Below are positions 36,934-45,651 of a stretch of DNA of 64,000 nucleotides, piece by piece. Under the pieces are notes generated by a model. That model was not told where the DNA came from. It worked only from the letters and a program-made list of their open reading frames with translations, and made no database searches. Each line of letters begins with the position of its first letter. Positions within the stretch are counted from its first letter, which is position 1. A program made the translations under genes and the position numbers. Origin of the DNA: Methanosarcina acetivorans C2A (GTDB lineage: Archaea; Halobacteriota; Methanosarcinia; Methanosarcinales; Methanosarcinaceae); the NCBI RefSeq assembly GCF_000007345.1, contig NC_003552.1, positions 4,898,001-4,962,000 on the forward strand, given 5' to 3'.

Positions 36934-37869
36934 TCACCTGATGGTGTTCTGTGAGATCAACACCAGGACTGCGCTCAGGGATATTGCGATTGCACCTGCT
37001 ATATAATCTCGCTTATGCATCTTGAACTCCTGCATTGTCTTAAAATCCCCGTTGAAGCCCCTGGATATCATGGCCATATGAACTTTTTCGCTTATATCCA
37101 GAGATCTCATCAGTGTATATCCTATGCGTCCCCCAACCCATTTCTGCTCCTCAAACATGCTTCGAGACTTTATGGTCCTGGCTCTCTTTGCAATGTACAT
37201 ATCGCGGACCAGACTGGTTAGTAAGAAAATATACCTGTAGGTCATACCTAGCGTGAGAACATAGATCTTCGGAACGCCAACACTGCGTACTGACTTAAAG
37301 AGCATTTGCTGAGGTGTGGTAAGAAAGAGCAGAACTATGGCAGAAACACACGTTGCAACACGCATGATAAATATACTTGCTGCATAGACTCCCTGTCTGG
37401 TAATGTATATATTTTCCGGCAACAGAAACGGCCCCATGTGGACACCGGGTCCCAGATATATCAATTGAATAAGTGGATCACCCGGAAAGAAGATGTTGAA
37501 AATCATGGGAAAGACAATGATTGCTGAAAAGATGGGAATGAAGAGCCAGACCCGTTTGATGAAAAACTTGATTTCAATCTTGCTGAGGTATGCAGTTAGT
37601 AATGAAAAAACATAGATAAATATCAGCGCTCTCAGATCCGCTAATAAGGCCGTTGCGAATATCACGGCCATGATGGAAATCAGCTTGACCCTGGGATCCA
37701 GACTCTGAAGCAAACCTTTGCGCCTTGAATAGCTTTCCGTAACAAAAGAAGTCTCTATGAACTCAAAAATTTCTTTAATTGTCCTGCCTATGAAGCTCTT
37801 CTTGCCGTGATAAATAGCAGGGCACTTGCAAAATCCTACATTTACTTCTTTCATCCAGTTCGGGACCAT
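36934..37869 (-). CDS. cbiQ: ECF transporter T component CbiQ (copy 2)
   Basis: 311 aa. Core CbiQ with LLQSLDPRVKLISIMAVIFA and coupling segments MLFKSVRSVGVPKIY and MISRGFNGDFKT. The N-terminus is about 50 residues longer than usual and contains VGFCKCPAIYHGKKS, a CxC that may bind metal. Membrane helices: about five. It is 39 bases after cbiM copy 2 and 6 bases before cbiO copy 2, so one transcript M-Q-O is clear. The start could lie further downstream. Confidence 0.92.
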   Translation of the reverse strand: MVPNWMKEVNVGFCKCPAIYHGKKSFIGRTIKEIFEFIETSFVTESYSRRKGLLQSLDPRVKLISIMAVIFATALLADLRALIFIYVFSLLTAYLSKIEIKFFIKRVWLFIPIFSAIIVFPMIFNIFFPGDPLIQLIYLGPGVHMGPFLLPENIYITRQGVYAASIFIMRVATCVSAIVLLFLTTPQQMLFKSVRSVGVPKIYVLTLGMTYRYIFLLTSLVRDMYIAKRARTIKSRSMFEEQKWVGGRIGYTLMRSLDISEKVHMAMISRGFNGDFKTMQEFKMHKRDYIAGAIAISLSAVLVLISQNTIR

Positions 37870-37908
37870 GGAACCTCCGATAAAAACAAAAAATGAACCA
37901 TTCAGCTG

Positions 37909-38904
37909 TTAGTCCTTGACTATCCTCCTGCCAATGAAGTACAAGATGCCCATGCATAACAGTACCCCTACTATGGCTGCTATGACGTATCCGATAGCCG
38001 GATGGAGACTGGAAAGGCTGTAGTCTAAAAATGGCGCATTCCAGATACCTGAAAGTTTTTCCAGGCCCGGTGGCACAAAGCCAATCCTAGCTTTGAGCTC
38101 TTCTGGCGCCCATTCGCCATATGCAGTGCCTGCCACAAGCAGACCTAAAGGCGTCAGGATTATCAACAATATCAGGCCAACAGTCAAGTTTCTCAAAAGC
38201 TTGCCTTTCTTCGATATTTCTTGAGGCTTAGTTTTTTCTGCATAAAATATGGATGGATCTGCTCTCTGGATATAGGCGAATATCAATGCCGAAACCAATG
38301 CCTCAAGAATACTGAATAGAAATGCATGTTCCAAAAACATCGCTGGAACGGTCACACTCAGTGGATATGGCATATAAAGAGGTAAACCGCTTTCGTTTTT
38401 ATATAAAATAGGCTGTAATCCAAGAACAAGTCCGATCAGTGTAGCTGAGACAGTGATAGCTAACCAGGCCCCGATGGCTATGGCTATTACTCTTCGTGAG
38501 GATTTGATGTCTGTGGATCCGCTAATAAATTTGTAGGTATAGTAACCGATAAAAGGCATAAGAACTGCCATGAAGAAACAGTTTGCAGCATAAGCGGTGA
38601 GCCCCCCATCTCCGAACATCAGCGCTTGCAGCGCCAGGGCTATAGATATGGCTATAACTGCAGCCCACGGCCCTATAACGACGGCAATTACAGTTCCCCC
38701 TACCGCATGGCCACTGCTTCCACCAGGTACAGGTATATTGAACATCATAATTACAAAGGTGAATGCAGACGCTAGAGCAAGCAGTGGAACTCTTCTCGAT
38801 CCAAGATTCCTCATTTTCCTTCCCGCGTAAGCCCAAATCGGAATCATGATGATCCAGAACGAGATAAACGTACTTGGCCCTAAATAACCATCTGGAATAT
38901 GCAT
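37909..38904 (-). CDS. cbiM: CbiM-PDGLE fusion, S component of second Ni/Co transporter
   Basis: 331 aa from the ATG giving MHIPDGYLGP; upstream starts in the long frame are rejected because His must be residue 2 for metal binding. The first 220 residues are CbiM (GGSSGHAVGGTVIAVVIGPW, LMFGDGGLTAY). After about residue 240 an extra part with two membrane helices flanks an extracytoplasmic WAPEELKARIGFVPPGLEKL segment, the PDGLE-type accessory domain fused in one chain. In the first system the same two parts are separate genes. GGGGA precedes the ATG. Confidence 0.93.
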   Translation of the reverse strand: MHIPDGYLGPSTFISFWIIMIPIWAYAGRKMRNLGSRRVPLLALASAFTFVIMMFNIPVPGGSSGHAVGGTVIAVVIGPWAAVIAISIALALQALMFGDGGLTAYAANCFFMAVLMPFIGYYTYKFISGSTDIKSSRRVIAIAIGAWLAITVSATLIGLVLGLQPILYKNESGLPLYMPYPLSVTVPAMFLEHAFLFSILEALVSALIFAYIQRADPSIFYAEKTKPQEISKKGKLLRNLTVGLILLIILTPLGLLVAGTAYGEWAPEELKARIGFVPPGLEKLSGIWNAPFLDYSLSSLHPAIGYVIAAIVGVLLCMGILYFIGRRIVKD

Positions 38905-38954
38905 AAAATCCCCACAGGACGTTAACAATTTATTTTGTGTATAATCATATCTTT

Positions 38955-38975
38955 TCATATAAAAGTAATGTTCAT
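38955..38975 (-). promoter_or_regulatory. Probable promoter of the M-Q-O operon with shared octamer
   Basis: Minus-strand TATA-like TTTTATATG at about 38955-38964, with ATGTTCAT (38968-38975) directly upstream of it. Compare ATGTTCAT at 30646-30653 next to the other cbiM TATA box. Confidence 0.4.
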
Positions 38976-39453
38976 ACATATTTTTTAACAATAATTTTTT
39001 TATAATTGTTATTAATGGTTATATGGTCTACTAATGATCAAATAGACTGCAATCGTAACCTATAAAGTTACTTAAAACTCAGGATAATCGCCTACCTGAA
39101 CTTAAGAGAATATTGCCTATAATCTAACTATTGCCTATAATCTAACTATTGCCTATCAATCTAACAGTGGAGTTCAAATTGGTTTCAGACCCACGATTAA
39201 GATGATTTCTCTTTGGGATTAACTATTGAGATCCACCAAAGCAAAGATTAAGACAGATAAGGAAAGATCTCATTTTTCAGGAAATTCCTCAAATATAATA
39301 AGAATTATTTGTCAATTAGTGTTATTTTATCTAATTTATTGTTAGGAAAGTATTTAATACCTCACAACTATGTAACTATAGCCGAATGAAATCAAAGTTT
39401 TAATAGTTTAGTTGAAAAAGATAATCGTTTGGTTGAAAAGGATAGTGAAAGTT
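38976..39453. other. Divergent intergenic region before the His-rich gene
   Basis: About 480 AT-rich bases with no gene. It includes the 18-bp triple repeat at 39111-39165 and, near 39346-39358, a TATA-like AAGTATTTAATA about 100 bases upstream of the His-rich coding start. Confidence 0.5.
39111..39165. repeat. Three tandem copies of an 18-bp unit
   Basis: TATTGCCTATAATCTAAC occurs at 39111-39128 and 39129-39146 exactly, and with one extra base at 39147-39165. Confidence 0.9.
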
Positions 39454-39663
39454 ATGGAAGAAAAAGAAACGCATATACACATACACAAACCTGAGGAACA
39501 AACACCTGAGGAAGCACACGTACATATTCATTTACATGTGCATGAATACAAACATACACATGAACATGAACATGAAGGGGAGACTCACACACACGAGCAT
39601 CTGCATAGGATCGAACACGAGCATGAGCATGAGCACGGACATGAGCATGAACACAAAGAATAA
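39454..39663 (+). CDS. Small histidine-rich protein, probable Ni/Co buffer
   Basis: 69 aa, of which about 23 are histidine and about 17 glutamate; there is no cysteine. It starts MEEKETHIHIHKPEE and ends in HEH repeats. Histidines alternate with other residues (HxHxHxH), as in metal-storage peptides such as Hpn-type proteins. I chose the ATG at 39454; an upstream in-frame TTG would add 14 basic/hydrophobic residues. It is divergent from a Ni/Co transporter operon whose ATPase also has a His-rich tail. A role in binding cytosolic nickel or cobalt is inferred from composition and context. Confidence 0.75.
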   Translation: MEEKETHIHIHKPEEQTPEEAHVHIHLHVHEYKHTHEHEHEGETHTHEHLHRIEHEHEHEHGHEHEHKE

Positions 39664-40106
39664 GGATAGATAATATACCATTCTGTCTTCAGTCATGCAT
39701 AGCTGCTGGACTGGGCCAATAACTACTTTTTTAAGGATTTCATAGTATGGGGGCTGCCTGAAAAAGGCAACTAACCTTCTTATTTATTGGAGACTGAACT
39801 AAAGAAACTTTTTATGGGAAAAGAGATGAGCTCTGACTGAAAATAGGATCTTTTTTGCTTTCTTTCCTCGAGAAGAAACCTGATTTTATGGTTAAAAATA
39901 TGGATATATTAAAGAAAGCATTTAAGAGCAATAGAATAACATGAATAAGTATATTTGTGTTACTTCACATATATAAAAGAAGATTCAAATTCTGTTTGTT
40001 AATTGAATTTGAATATTGTGTCGGGTTTGTGCAGTTAAATTAGTGCGAACTTGAAGTGATTTAAAACATATTTAGAGAGTTACAAATTATAAAAATGGGA
40101 GGAGTT
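39664..40106. other. Intergenic region, no gene seen
   Basis: About 440 AT-rich bases between the His-rich gene and a small open frame. No repeat or hairpin stood out. Confidence 0.45.
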
Positions 40107-40337
40107 ATGCCTTTAAACCTGTCAAAATATACCGCCCTCAACTACGTAAATTTTCTTGTTGATGCATTTGCCGTTCTTAGCTTTACAGAAGCTGATCGCT
40201 GTTATTCATCTGTAGTAAATACTGACCTCTGCTATTCATCTGTAGCGAATACTCCGTCTTACGATCGTTTTATTCATCTTCTTCAAAAGCAATATTCAGA
40301 TATAGAATTTTTAAGGGGAGAAGTAAACAAATCATAG
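40107..40337 (+). CDS. Possible small gene, unknown function
   Basis: 76 aa from an ATG two bases after GGGAGGAG, an excellent ribosome site. The protein has an internal duplication, RCYSSVVNTDLCYSSVANT, reflecting a near-perfect repeat of about 27 bp in the DNA. No domain was recognised and no membrane segment is clear. The strong ribosome site is the main support; the odd composition argues for caution. It stands alone 145 bases before the histidine kinase gene. Confidence 0.35.
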   Translation: MPLNLSKYTALNYVNFLVDAFAVLSFTEADRCYSSVVNTDLCYSSVANTPSYDRFIHLLQKQYSDIEFLRGEVNKS

Positions 40338-40481
40338 TTCAAAAGTAGGACATAAATTTACATAGTTACAGTAAAAGTATATATCGACCAAGATATGACT
40401 TAAATTTATTGTAACACAAAAGATGTAAAAAAAGATTCTCCGGGTCTGTAACTACATGGGGACTAAGTTGGGGAGATGTGG

Positions 40482-42665
40482 ATGGGAACGAAAATCAGGA
40501 GTTCTGGTATCAATATTATTGGAGATATACCCTGGGGAACCCACTTGTGCCAGTTCTACCAAACCAAGGAAGATTTGATGGATATACTTGTTCCCTATTT
40601 TAAAGCAGGGCTGAAAGATCACGAATTCTGTATCTGGATTACCTCACAACCTTCAGATGTAGAAGAGGCGAAAGAAGCTTTGAGAAAGTCCATTCCTGAT
40701 ATTGATATTTATCTGGAAAAAGGGCAAATTGAAATTATTTCCTATATGCATTGGAATTCTAAAGGAAGCAAAGAAGGTATTTTTGATCCGGAAAGACTGA
40801 TAAATAGGTGGATCGAAAAACTTAACAATGCTCTGGCCGACGGCTATGACGGTTTAAGGTTGACAGAAAATATTTCCTGGTTAGAAAAAGAAAACCGGAG
40901 TGATTTCCTTAAGTTTGAGGAAAAAATTGATAGTGTCATAGGAAATCACCGGATAGCAGCTCTGTTCACTTATTCTCTTGACATGTTCGACACAATCGAG
41001 ATAATTGACATTGTCGCAAATCATCGATTCTCTTTGATCAAAAGAAAGGGAGCATGGCAACAGATAGAAAGTCACAAACACAAGAAAGTAGAAGAAAGTC
41101 ACAAACACAAGAAAGTAGAAAATACAGCTATTCGGTCTGTACAGGGCCCAGAAGTTAGATCAAAGGAAGCATACGATCACCTAGAAGAACTTGTTAAAGA
41201 AAGAACAATCCAGCTTAAAAAAGCTTACATCCAGTTGAAAGAAAGTGAAAAAGATCTCGCCGAAGCTCAAAAAATGGCTCATATCGGGAGCTGGAAATGG
41301 GATATTGTAACTGATGAACTGTATTGGTCTGATGAAGTTTATCACATCTTTGGATTTAATCCTCACGAGTTCAGAGAAACTTTCGATATATTTTTTGATC
41401 ACATACATCCTGACGATCGAGACTTTGTGAATACGGCAATTAAAAAAGCGTTGGATGGTGAACAATTTAATAATAATTTCAGAGTTATCTCGGCTGATGG
41501 GGAAGAGCGTATAGTCCATGCACAAGGAGAAGTTATTTTTAATGAGAAAAATGCTCCTATTCGAATGAGAGGAACACTCCAGGACATTACGGAGCGAATC
41601 AAAATCGAAGACTTGCTCATGTTAAGCGAGGAAAAATACCATTCTTTCATACGGAATTTTACAGGGATTGCTTTTCAGCAAGATAAGGATTTCAACCTTG
41701 AATTTGTAAAAGGGAGTGTAGAAGAGATTACCGGGTACAGCGAAGAAGAGTTAATGTCCAAAAAGCAGTGGAAAAAGCTTGTTGAGAAGGAAGACCTGCC
41801 TTTATTCCTTAAAAAAGAAAAAGAGGTCAAAAATGCTCCCTCTCCGTATTATGGAAAACTCAGCTACAGAATAAGATGCAAGGACGGAAAAATAAAATGG
41901 GTGCATGAAGTATATCAAAAAATTCCGGGCAAGGATGGAAAATTTGATAGTTACCAGAGCACAGTATCCGACGTTACTGAGAGAATAAAGGCAAAAGAAG
42001 CCCTGGTAAAAATTGAGGATGCCAGGAAAAAAGAAATTCATCACAGAATTAAAAATAACTTGCAGGTAATCTCTTCTCTTCTTGATCTTCAGGCCGAAAA
42101 GTTCAGTCATAGAGAAGCTGTTCCTACTCTGGAGATTCTCGAAGCTTTCAAGGAAAGTCAGAACCGAGTAATTTCAATGTCCCTAATTCATGAAGAACTC
42201 TATAAAGGAGAAGGAACTGATACACTGAACTTTTCTGTGTACCTCCGAAAGTTAGCTGAAAACCTTTTCCAGACTTACAGTCTTTGTAGCAAAAATATCC
42301 GACTGTATATGGACCTGGAAGAAAATACGTTCTTTAATATTGATGTTGCTGTCCCGTTAGGAATAATTGTTAACGAACTCGTTTCCAACTCCCTCAAGCA
42401 TGCATTCGCTGAAAATAAGGAAGGGGAAATTCAAATCAAGCTTTGCAGGGAAGAATCGGATTGTGAAATGAGCAAATCCCTTTTCAGTCTGATAATTTCA
42501 GATAATGGAAAAGGAATTCCTGAAAATGTAGAGTTGGGGAGTGTTGATTCACTCGGACTGCAGCTGGTAAGTATTCTTGTTAACCAGGTGGATGGAAAAA
42601 TTGAGCTTAAAAAGGCACAGGGAACGGAATTCAGAATTATATTTAGTATAACGGAAAGATCATAG
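40482..42665 (+). CDS. Sensor histidine kinase with MEDS and two PAS domains
   Basis: 727 aa, no membrane segment. Residues 10-180 are a MEDS (DcmR-type) sensory domain: GDIPWGTHLCQFYQTKEDL and LTENISWLEKENRSDFLKFE. Two PAS/PAC domains follow (about 255-370 and 375-500), each ending in VTERIK/ITERIK. The kinase core is HisKA_2 with phospho-acceptor His in EIHHRIKNNLQVISSLLDLQ (near residue 520) and an HATPase_c with NELVSNSLKHAF and ISDNGKGIPENVEL. A 27-bp exact tandem duplication (41067-41120) gives two SHKHKKVEE blocks in the linker after the MEDS domain. I start at the ATG at 40482, six bases after GGGGAG. No response regulator is adjacent. Confidence 0.92.
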   Translation: MGTKIRSSGINIIGDIPWGTHLCQFYQTKEDLMDILVPYFKAGLKDHEFCIWITSQPSDVEEAKEALRKSIPDIDIYLEKGQIEIISYMHWNSKGSKEGIFDPERLINRWIEKLNNALADGYDGLRLTENISWLEKENRSDFLKFEEKIDSVIGNHRIAALFTYSLDMFDTIEIIDIVANHRFSLIKRKGAWQQIESHKHKKVEESHKHKKVENTAIRSVQGPEVRSKEAYDHLEELVKERTIQLKKAYIQLKESEKDLAEAQKMAHIGSWKWDIVTDELYWSDEVYHIFGFNPHEFRETFDIFFDHIHPDDRDFVNTAIKKALDGEQFNNNFRVISADGEERIVHAQGEVIFNEKNAPIRMRGTLQDITERIKIEDLLMLSEEKYHSFIRNFTGIAFQQDKDFNLEFVKGSVEEITGYSEEELMSKKQWKKLVEKEDLPLFLKKEKEVKNAPSPYYGKLSYRIRCKDGKIKWVHEVYQKIPGKDGKFDSYQSTVSDVTERIKAKEALVKIEDARKKEIHHRIKNNLQVISSLLDLQAEKFSHREAVPTLEILEAFKESQNRVISMSLIHEELYKGEGTDTLNFSVYLRKLAENLFQTYSLCSKNIRLYMDLEENTFFNIDVAVPLGIIVNELVSNSLKHAFAENKEGEIQIKLCREESDCEMSKSLFSLIISDNGKGIPENVELGSVDSLGLQLVSILVNQVDGKIELKKAQGTEFRIIFSITERS

Positions 42666-43116
42666 GCCTGGACAAAAAGGTACCGATGTCATCAAAAAGC
42701 CTGGAAGAGTAAACCCGGAATTCATGCCCAAAGCCCGATAAAAAAGGTACCAGTTTTATCAAAAAAGAATTATTCTAAATGATTGAATATTGATCAAAAT
42801 CAAATGAAATCAGCATATTATTTAATTTTTACAGGCTAAAACATATTAAAGCCAGGATTTTACAGATTACATTAATTGATGAAATCAATTGATACAGTAA
42901 TTTATCACAAACACACATTGTGTAGACAAAATGTATTTAGAAAGAACACTGATTTAAACTTTACTTAGTGACTAAAAGGTAATGCTTCAATATTTCATTT
43001 TGTTGCTTAAGCTTGATGTTTTTGATATATTCTAAGTTTTACGTCATTGCCTGTACTTTTCCTGTTCCAGAGCTTAAGAGATAAATATACAAATCTTCCC
43101 CGCATCTTTTACTGTG
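42666..43116. other. Intergenic region with short direct repeats
   Basis: About 450 bases. AAAAGGTACC followed by TCATCAAAAA or TTATCAAAAA occurs twice (42675 and 42745). The rest is AT-rich without a gene. Confidence 0.5.
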
Positions 43117-44214
43117 ATGCAGCGGGTAATTATTCATGTAGACATGGACTATTTTTATGCAGCCATAGAGGAACGGGAAAAACCCGAACTCCTCGGGAAA
43201 GCCGTTGTGGTCTGCATGCTTTCCGGGCGAAGCGAACTCAGCGGATCGGTAAGCACATGCAATTACATTGCTCGAGAGTTTGGAATAAGGTCGGGAATGC
43301 CCTGTTCAAGGGCAAAGAAACTTAACCCTGAAGCCGTTTTCCTGCCGGTCAGGAAGGAGTTTTACACTTCGGTTTCGGACAGGATCATGGAAATCCTTCG
43401 CAGCTATGCAGATCCCGGAGAAAATGGAGATTCCTTTGAACAGATAAGTGTTGATGAAGCTTTCCTTGAAATTACCTACAGGGCAGGAGGAGACTTTAAC
43501 CTGGCTTTTGAGCTGGGGATGCAGATAAAGAAGGAAATAAAAGAAAAAGAAAACCTGACCTGCTCTATAGGAATAGGTCCTAACAAACTGATTGCCAAGA
43601 TGGCTTCTTCCGCAAAAAAACCTGATGGGATTACGGTAGTGAGCCCGGAAAACCAGGAAGCCTTTCTCTGGCCCCTGAAGGTATCCAAACTCTGGGGGAT
43701 AGGGGATGTAACTGCAAAAAAATTGCAGGAAATGGACATAGTTACGGTAAAGGACTTAGCGGAACATGATGTTATCGAACTTATTTCCACTTTTGGGAAA
43801 TCCCGGGGCACGTGGCTTAAGCAGGCTGCCTCAGGAATAGATGACTCTCCCCTTAAGGAAAGAGAAGGCTCGGAACAGATAGGGAGGATTGCAACTCTGC
43901 CTGAGGATACGCTGGACCAGGAGCTTATCCTTTCGCTGCTGGAGAAGCTTGCAGGAGACGTTATTGAAAAACTGGACTCAAGGGAGCTCTCCTTCAGGGT
44001 TGTAACCGTTACGGTCATAAACTCAAATTTCAGGACGTATACGAAGAGCCGTACCCTCAATCATCCGGTTTCTTCAAAGGAAACCTTGCTTGAAGCTGCC
44101 CGTGAAATCCTTAGCGAGTTCCTTTCGGAAAGCAAAACCGAATTCCGGCGTGTGGGAGTAAGGGTAGGGGGGCTTCAGAAAAAAAAAGGTCAGACAAGCC
44201 TTTTTGATTATTAA
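43117..44214 (+). CDS. dinB: DNA polymerase IV (Y family)
   Basis: 365 aa translesion polymerase. Catalytic residues in IIHVDMDYFYAAIE and QISVDEAFLEIT; STCNYIAREFGIRSGMP is the finger block; CSIGIGPNKLIAKMAS and WGIGDVTAKKLQEM are the palm/thumb HhH motifs. The C-terminus QTSLFDY is a PIP box for PCNA. I use the ATG at 43117; a GTG directly before it is also possible. No clear ribosome site is seen, so the mRNA may be leaderless or have a very short leader. Confidence 0.96.
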   Translation: MQRVIIHVDMDYFYAAIEEREKPELLGKAVVVCMLSGRSELSGSVSTCNYIAREFGIRSGMPCSRAKKLNPEAVFLPVRKEFYTSVSDRIMEILRSYADPGENGDSFEQISVDEAFLEITYRAGGDFNLAFELGMQIKKEIKEKENLTCSIGIGPNKLIAKMASSAKKPDGITVVSPENQEAFLWPLKVSKLWGIGDVTAKKLQEMDIVTVKDLAEHDVIELISTFGKSRGTWLKQAASGIDDSPLKEREGSEQIGRIATLPEDTLDQELILSLLEKLAGDVIEKLDSRELSFRVVTVTVINSNFRTYTKSRTLNHPVSSKETLLEAAREILSEFLSESKTEFRRVGVRVGGLQKKKGQTSLFDY

Positions 44215-44694
44215 TTCCGAATGCTGCTTTGTACATATTTTTGGGGATACCCCTGTATCACTGCCTGTATATATCTGGATTCTATGTTTTCTCTATCAAC
44301 CGTACAGTTCCAGAGAGTTACGTTTACTCCGTTGGGCCCATAGAGGCGTCTAGTAATCTACATTATTTATATTATTATTTAGTATATAAACAGCCTTTGC
44401 CTCAGTCAAAAAGATTTAACCCGTTTAGTTCTCATTATTGTTAACCCGGAAGAGAATTATTTCATAAAATTTATCATAGAAGAAATGTAATAATAATATA
44501 GGAATTATTCCGAAATTACTTCCAGAACCTGAATTTCTATCCCATTTTTTAAGCCAGCTATTTTTAATGTAGATCAGCTCTGCATGCGCATTTCTTCAAA
44601 ATGGCACTTGATTTGGAATGCGCTAAAATGGCGAAAATTTTAAAGTTGGGAAGAGAGGAAGGAGGCTGCATAAGGACGGTCAGGAGAGGGAAAT
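44215..44694. other. Intergenic region, no gene seen
   Basis: About 480 AT-rich bases. TATA-like sequence near 44380 (TTTAGTATATAAAC). No domain-bearing frame. Confidence 0.45.
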
Positions 44695-44949
44695 ATGATT
44701 AAAAAACCGTTTACAATCCAGTTTCCGGAAAATCCGGTCAGCGGATTCAGCTGGGACATCGCAACCAGTAACGGCTTACAGATAATGAGGGACAGGTTCG
44801 TCCCCGAAGATGAGGAACAGACAGGTAGTGGGGGATACCGTATATGGGATATTCGGGTAACTTCTCAGGGTAGTCAAAAGATAACAGGTACATACCGGAG
44901 GGGCAATCAGATAGCAAGTTGCTTTGAGATCAATATTGATGCCGAATAA
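44695..44949 (+). CDS. Chagasin-like (I42) cysteine-peptidase inhibitor
   Basis: 84 aa, shorter than typical chagasins (about 110) and without a signal peptide. The inhibitory loops are recognisable: NPVSGFSW (loop 1, residues 13-20; family NPTTGY), GSGGYRIW (loop 2, residues 44-51; family GxGG) and TYRRGN in place of the RPW loop. I42 proteins block papain-like cysteine peptidases. Lacking an export signal, it would act in the cytosol unless the start is wrong; GGAGAGGGAAAT precedes the ATG, which supports the start. The target is unknown. Confidence 0.75.
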   Translation: MIKKPFTIQFPENPVSGFSWDIATSNGLQIMRDRFVPEDEEQTGSGGYRIWDIRVTSQGSQKITGTYRRGNQIASCFEINIDAE

Positions 44950-45651
44950 TACTATATACAGGCCACGGAGCCTGAGGTCCAGGCAAGGTAACCTTCTCTG
45001 GTTTTAATCCCATCCGCCCTACCTTGCCGAGGGGCTACCTTACATTTCATCTGCTTTTTTCCCGAATTGCGCCTCGCCCGAGTTTCGCCGCCCGAATTGC
45101 ACCTCAGGATCGCAGGGAATCGGAGATTTCATGGGAGTTGCGATGTAATCGCAACAGTACGCGGTCCGTTTCAGCAGAGTTGCGGCTCTGCAGCCCGAGT
45201 TGCGATTCAGGAGCCCACTATCTGTTTCGCTCCGCTCAACCAGACTATTATGAGAAAAAGTGAGCTACGCTCAAGAGGGTTAATTTATAGGTTCCAGCAG
45301 TGGGCTTCGCTCGTTCAAGCAGACTAATTCATAGATTTTTGCTAGTTTTGTTCAAGTTATCACAAAAGAATGATAGCTTTCTCTTGTCCTCCAGTAGTGT
45401 ATTCCAGAATCATATCTCTGAACTGAGGTCAGGGAAGAAATTTCGAAATCCTGATTCTTTCAAAAACAGGGCAAGTTGGCAGGGTATCATTTATTCTCTG
45501 GCGAATGAGCCGCTACAGCTCGTGCAATGTAGAAAAGAAAAACTAAAACCAAAATGTACGGGCACAGGAAAGAAAAAAGAAGATGCAGGTCCGGATTTCC
45601 GGAATAGTGTCAAGCAATTAAGTGTGGACAACCTGACCATTTGAGGATTAT
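44950..45651. other. Non-coding region with GC-richer hairpin-forming block
   Basis: About 700 bases. From 45025 to 45250 the base composition is GC-richer than its surroundings and contains repeated CCGAATTGC/CCGAGTTGC/CCGAGTTTCGCC words and a perfect hairpin, GTTGCGAT-GTA-ATCGCAAC (45137-45155). Two loosely similar pieces, TTTCGCTCCGCTCAACCAGACTA and GCTTCGCTCGTTCAAGCAGACTA (shortened views), occur near 45228 and 45304. Open frames are Arg/Ser-rich without domains. A structured RNA or a decayed repeat are both possible. Confidence 0.45.

Noticed and set aside
44229-44444. 71-aa open frame
   Set aside because: Composition typical of random AT-rich sequence; no start signals.
45024-45327. 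Arg/Ser-rich open frames
   Set aside because: They arise from a GC-richer non-coding block with repeated words.
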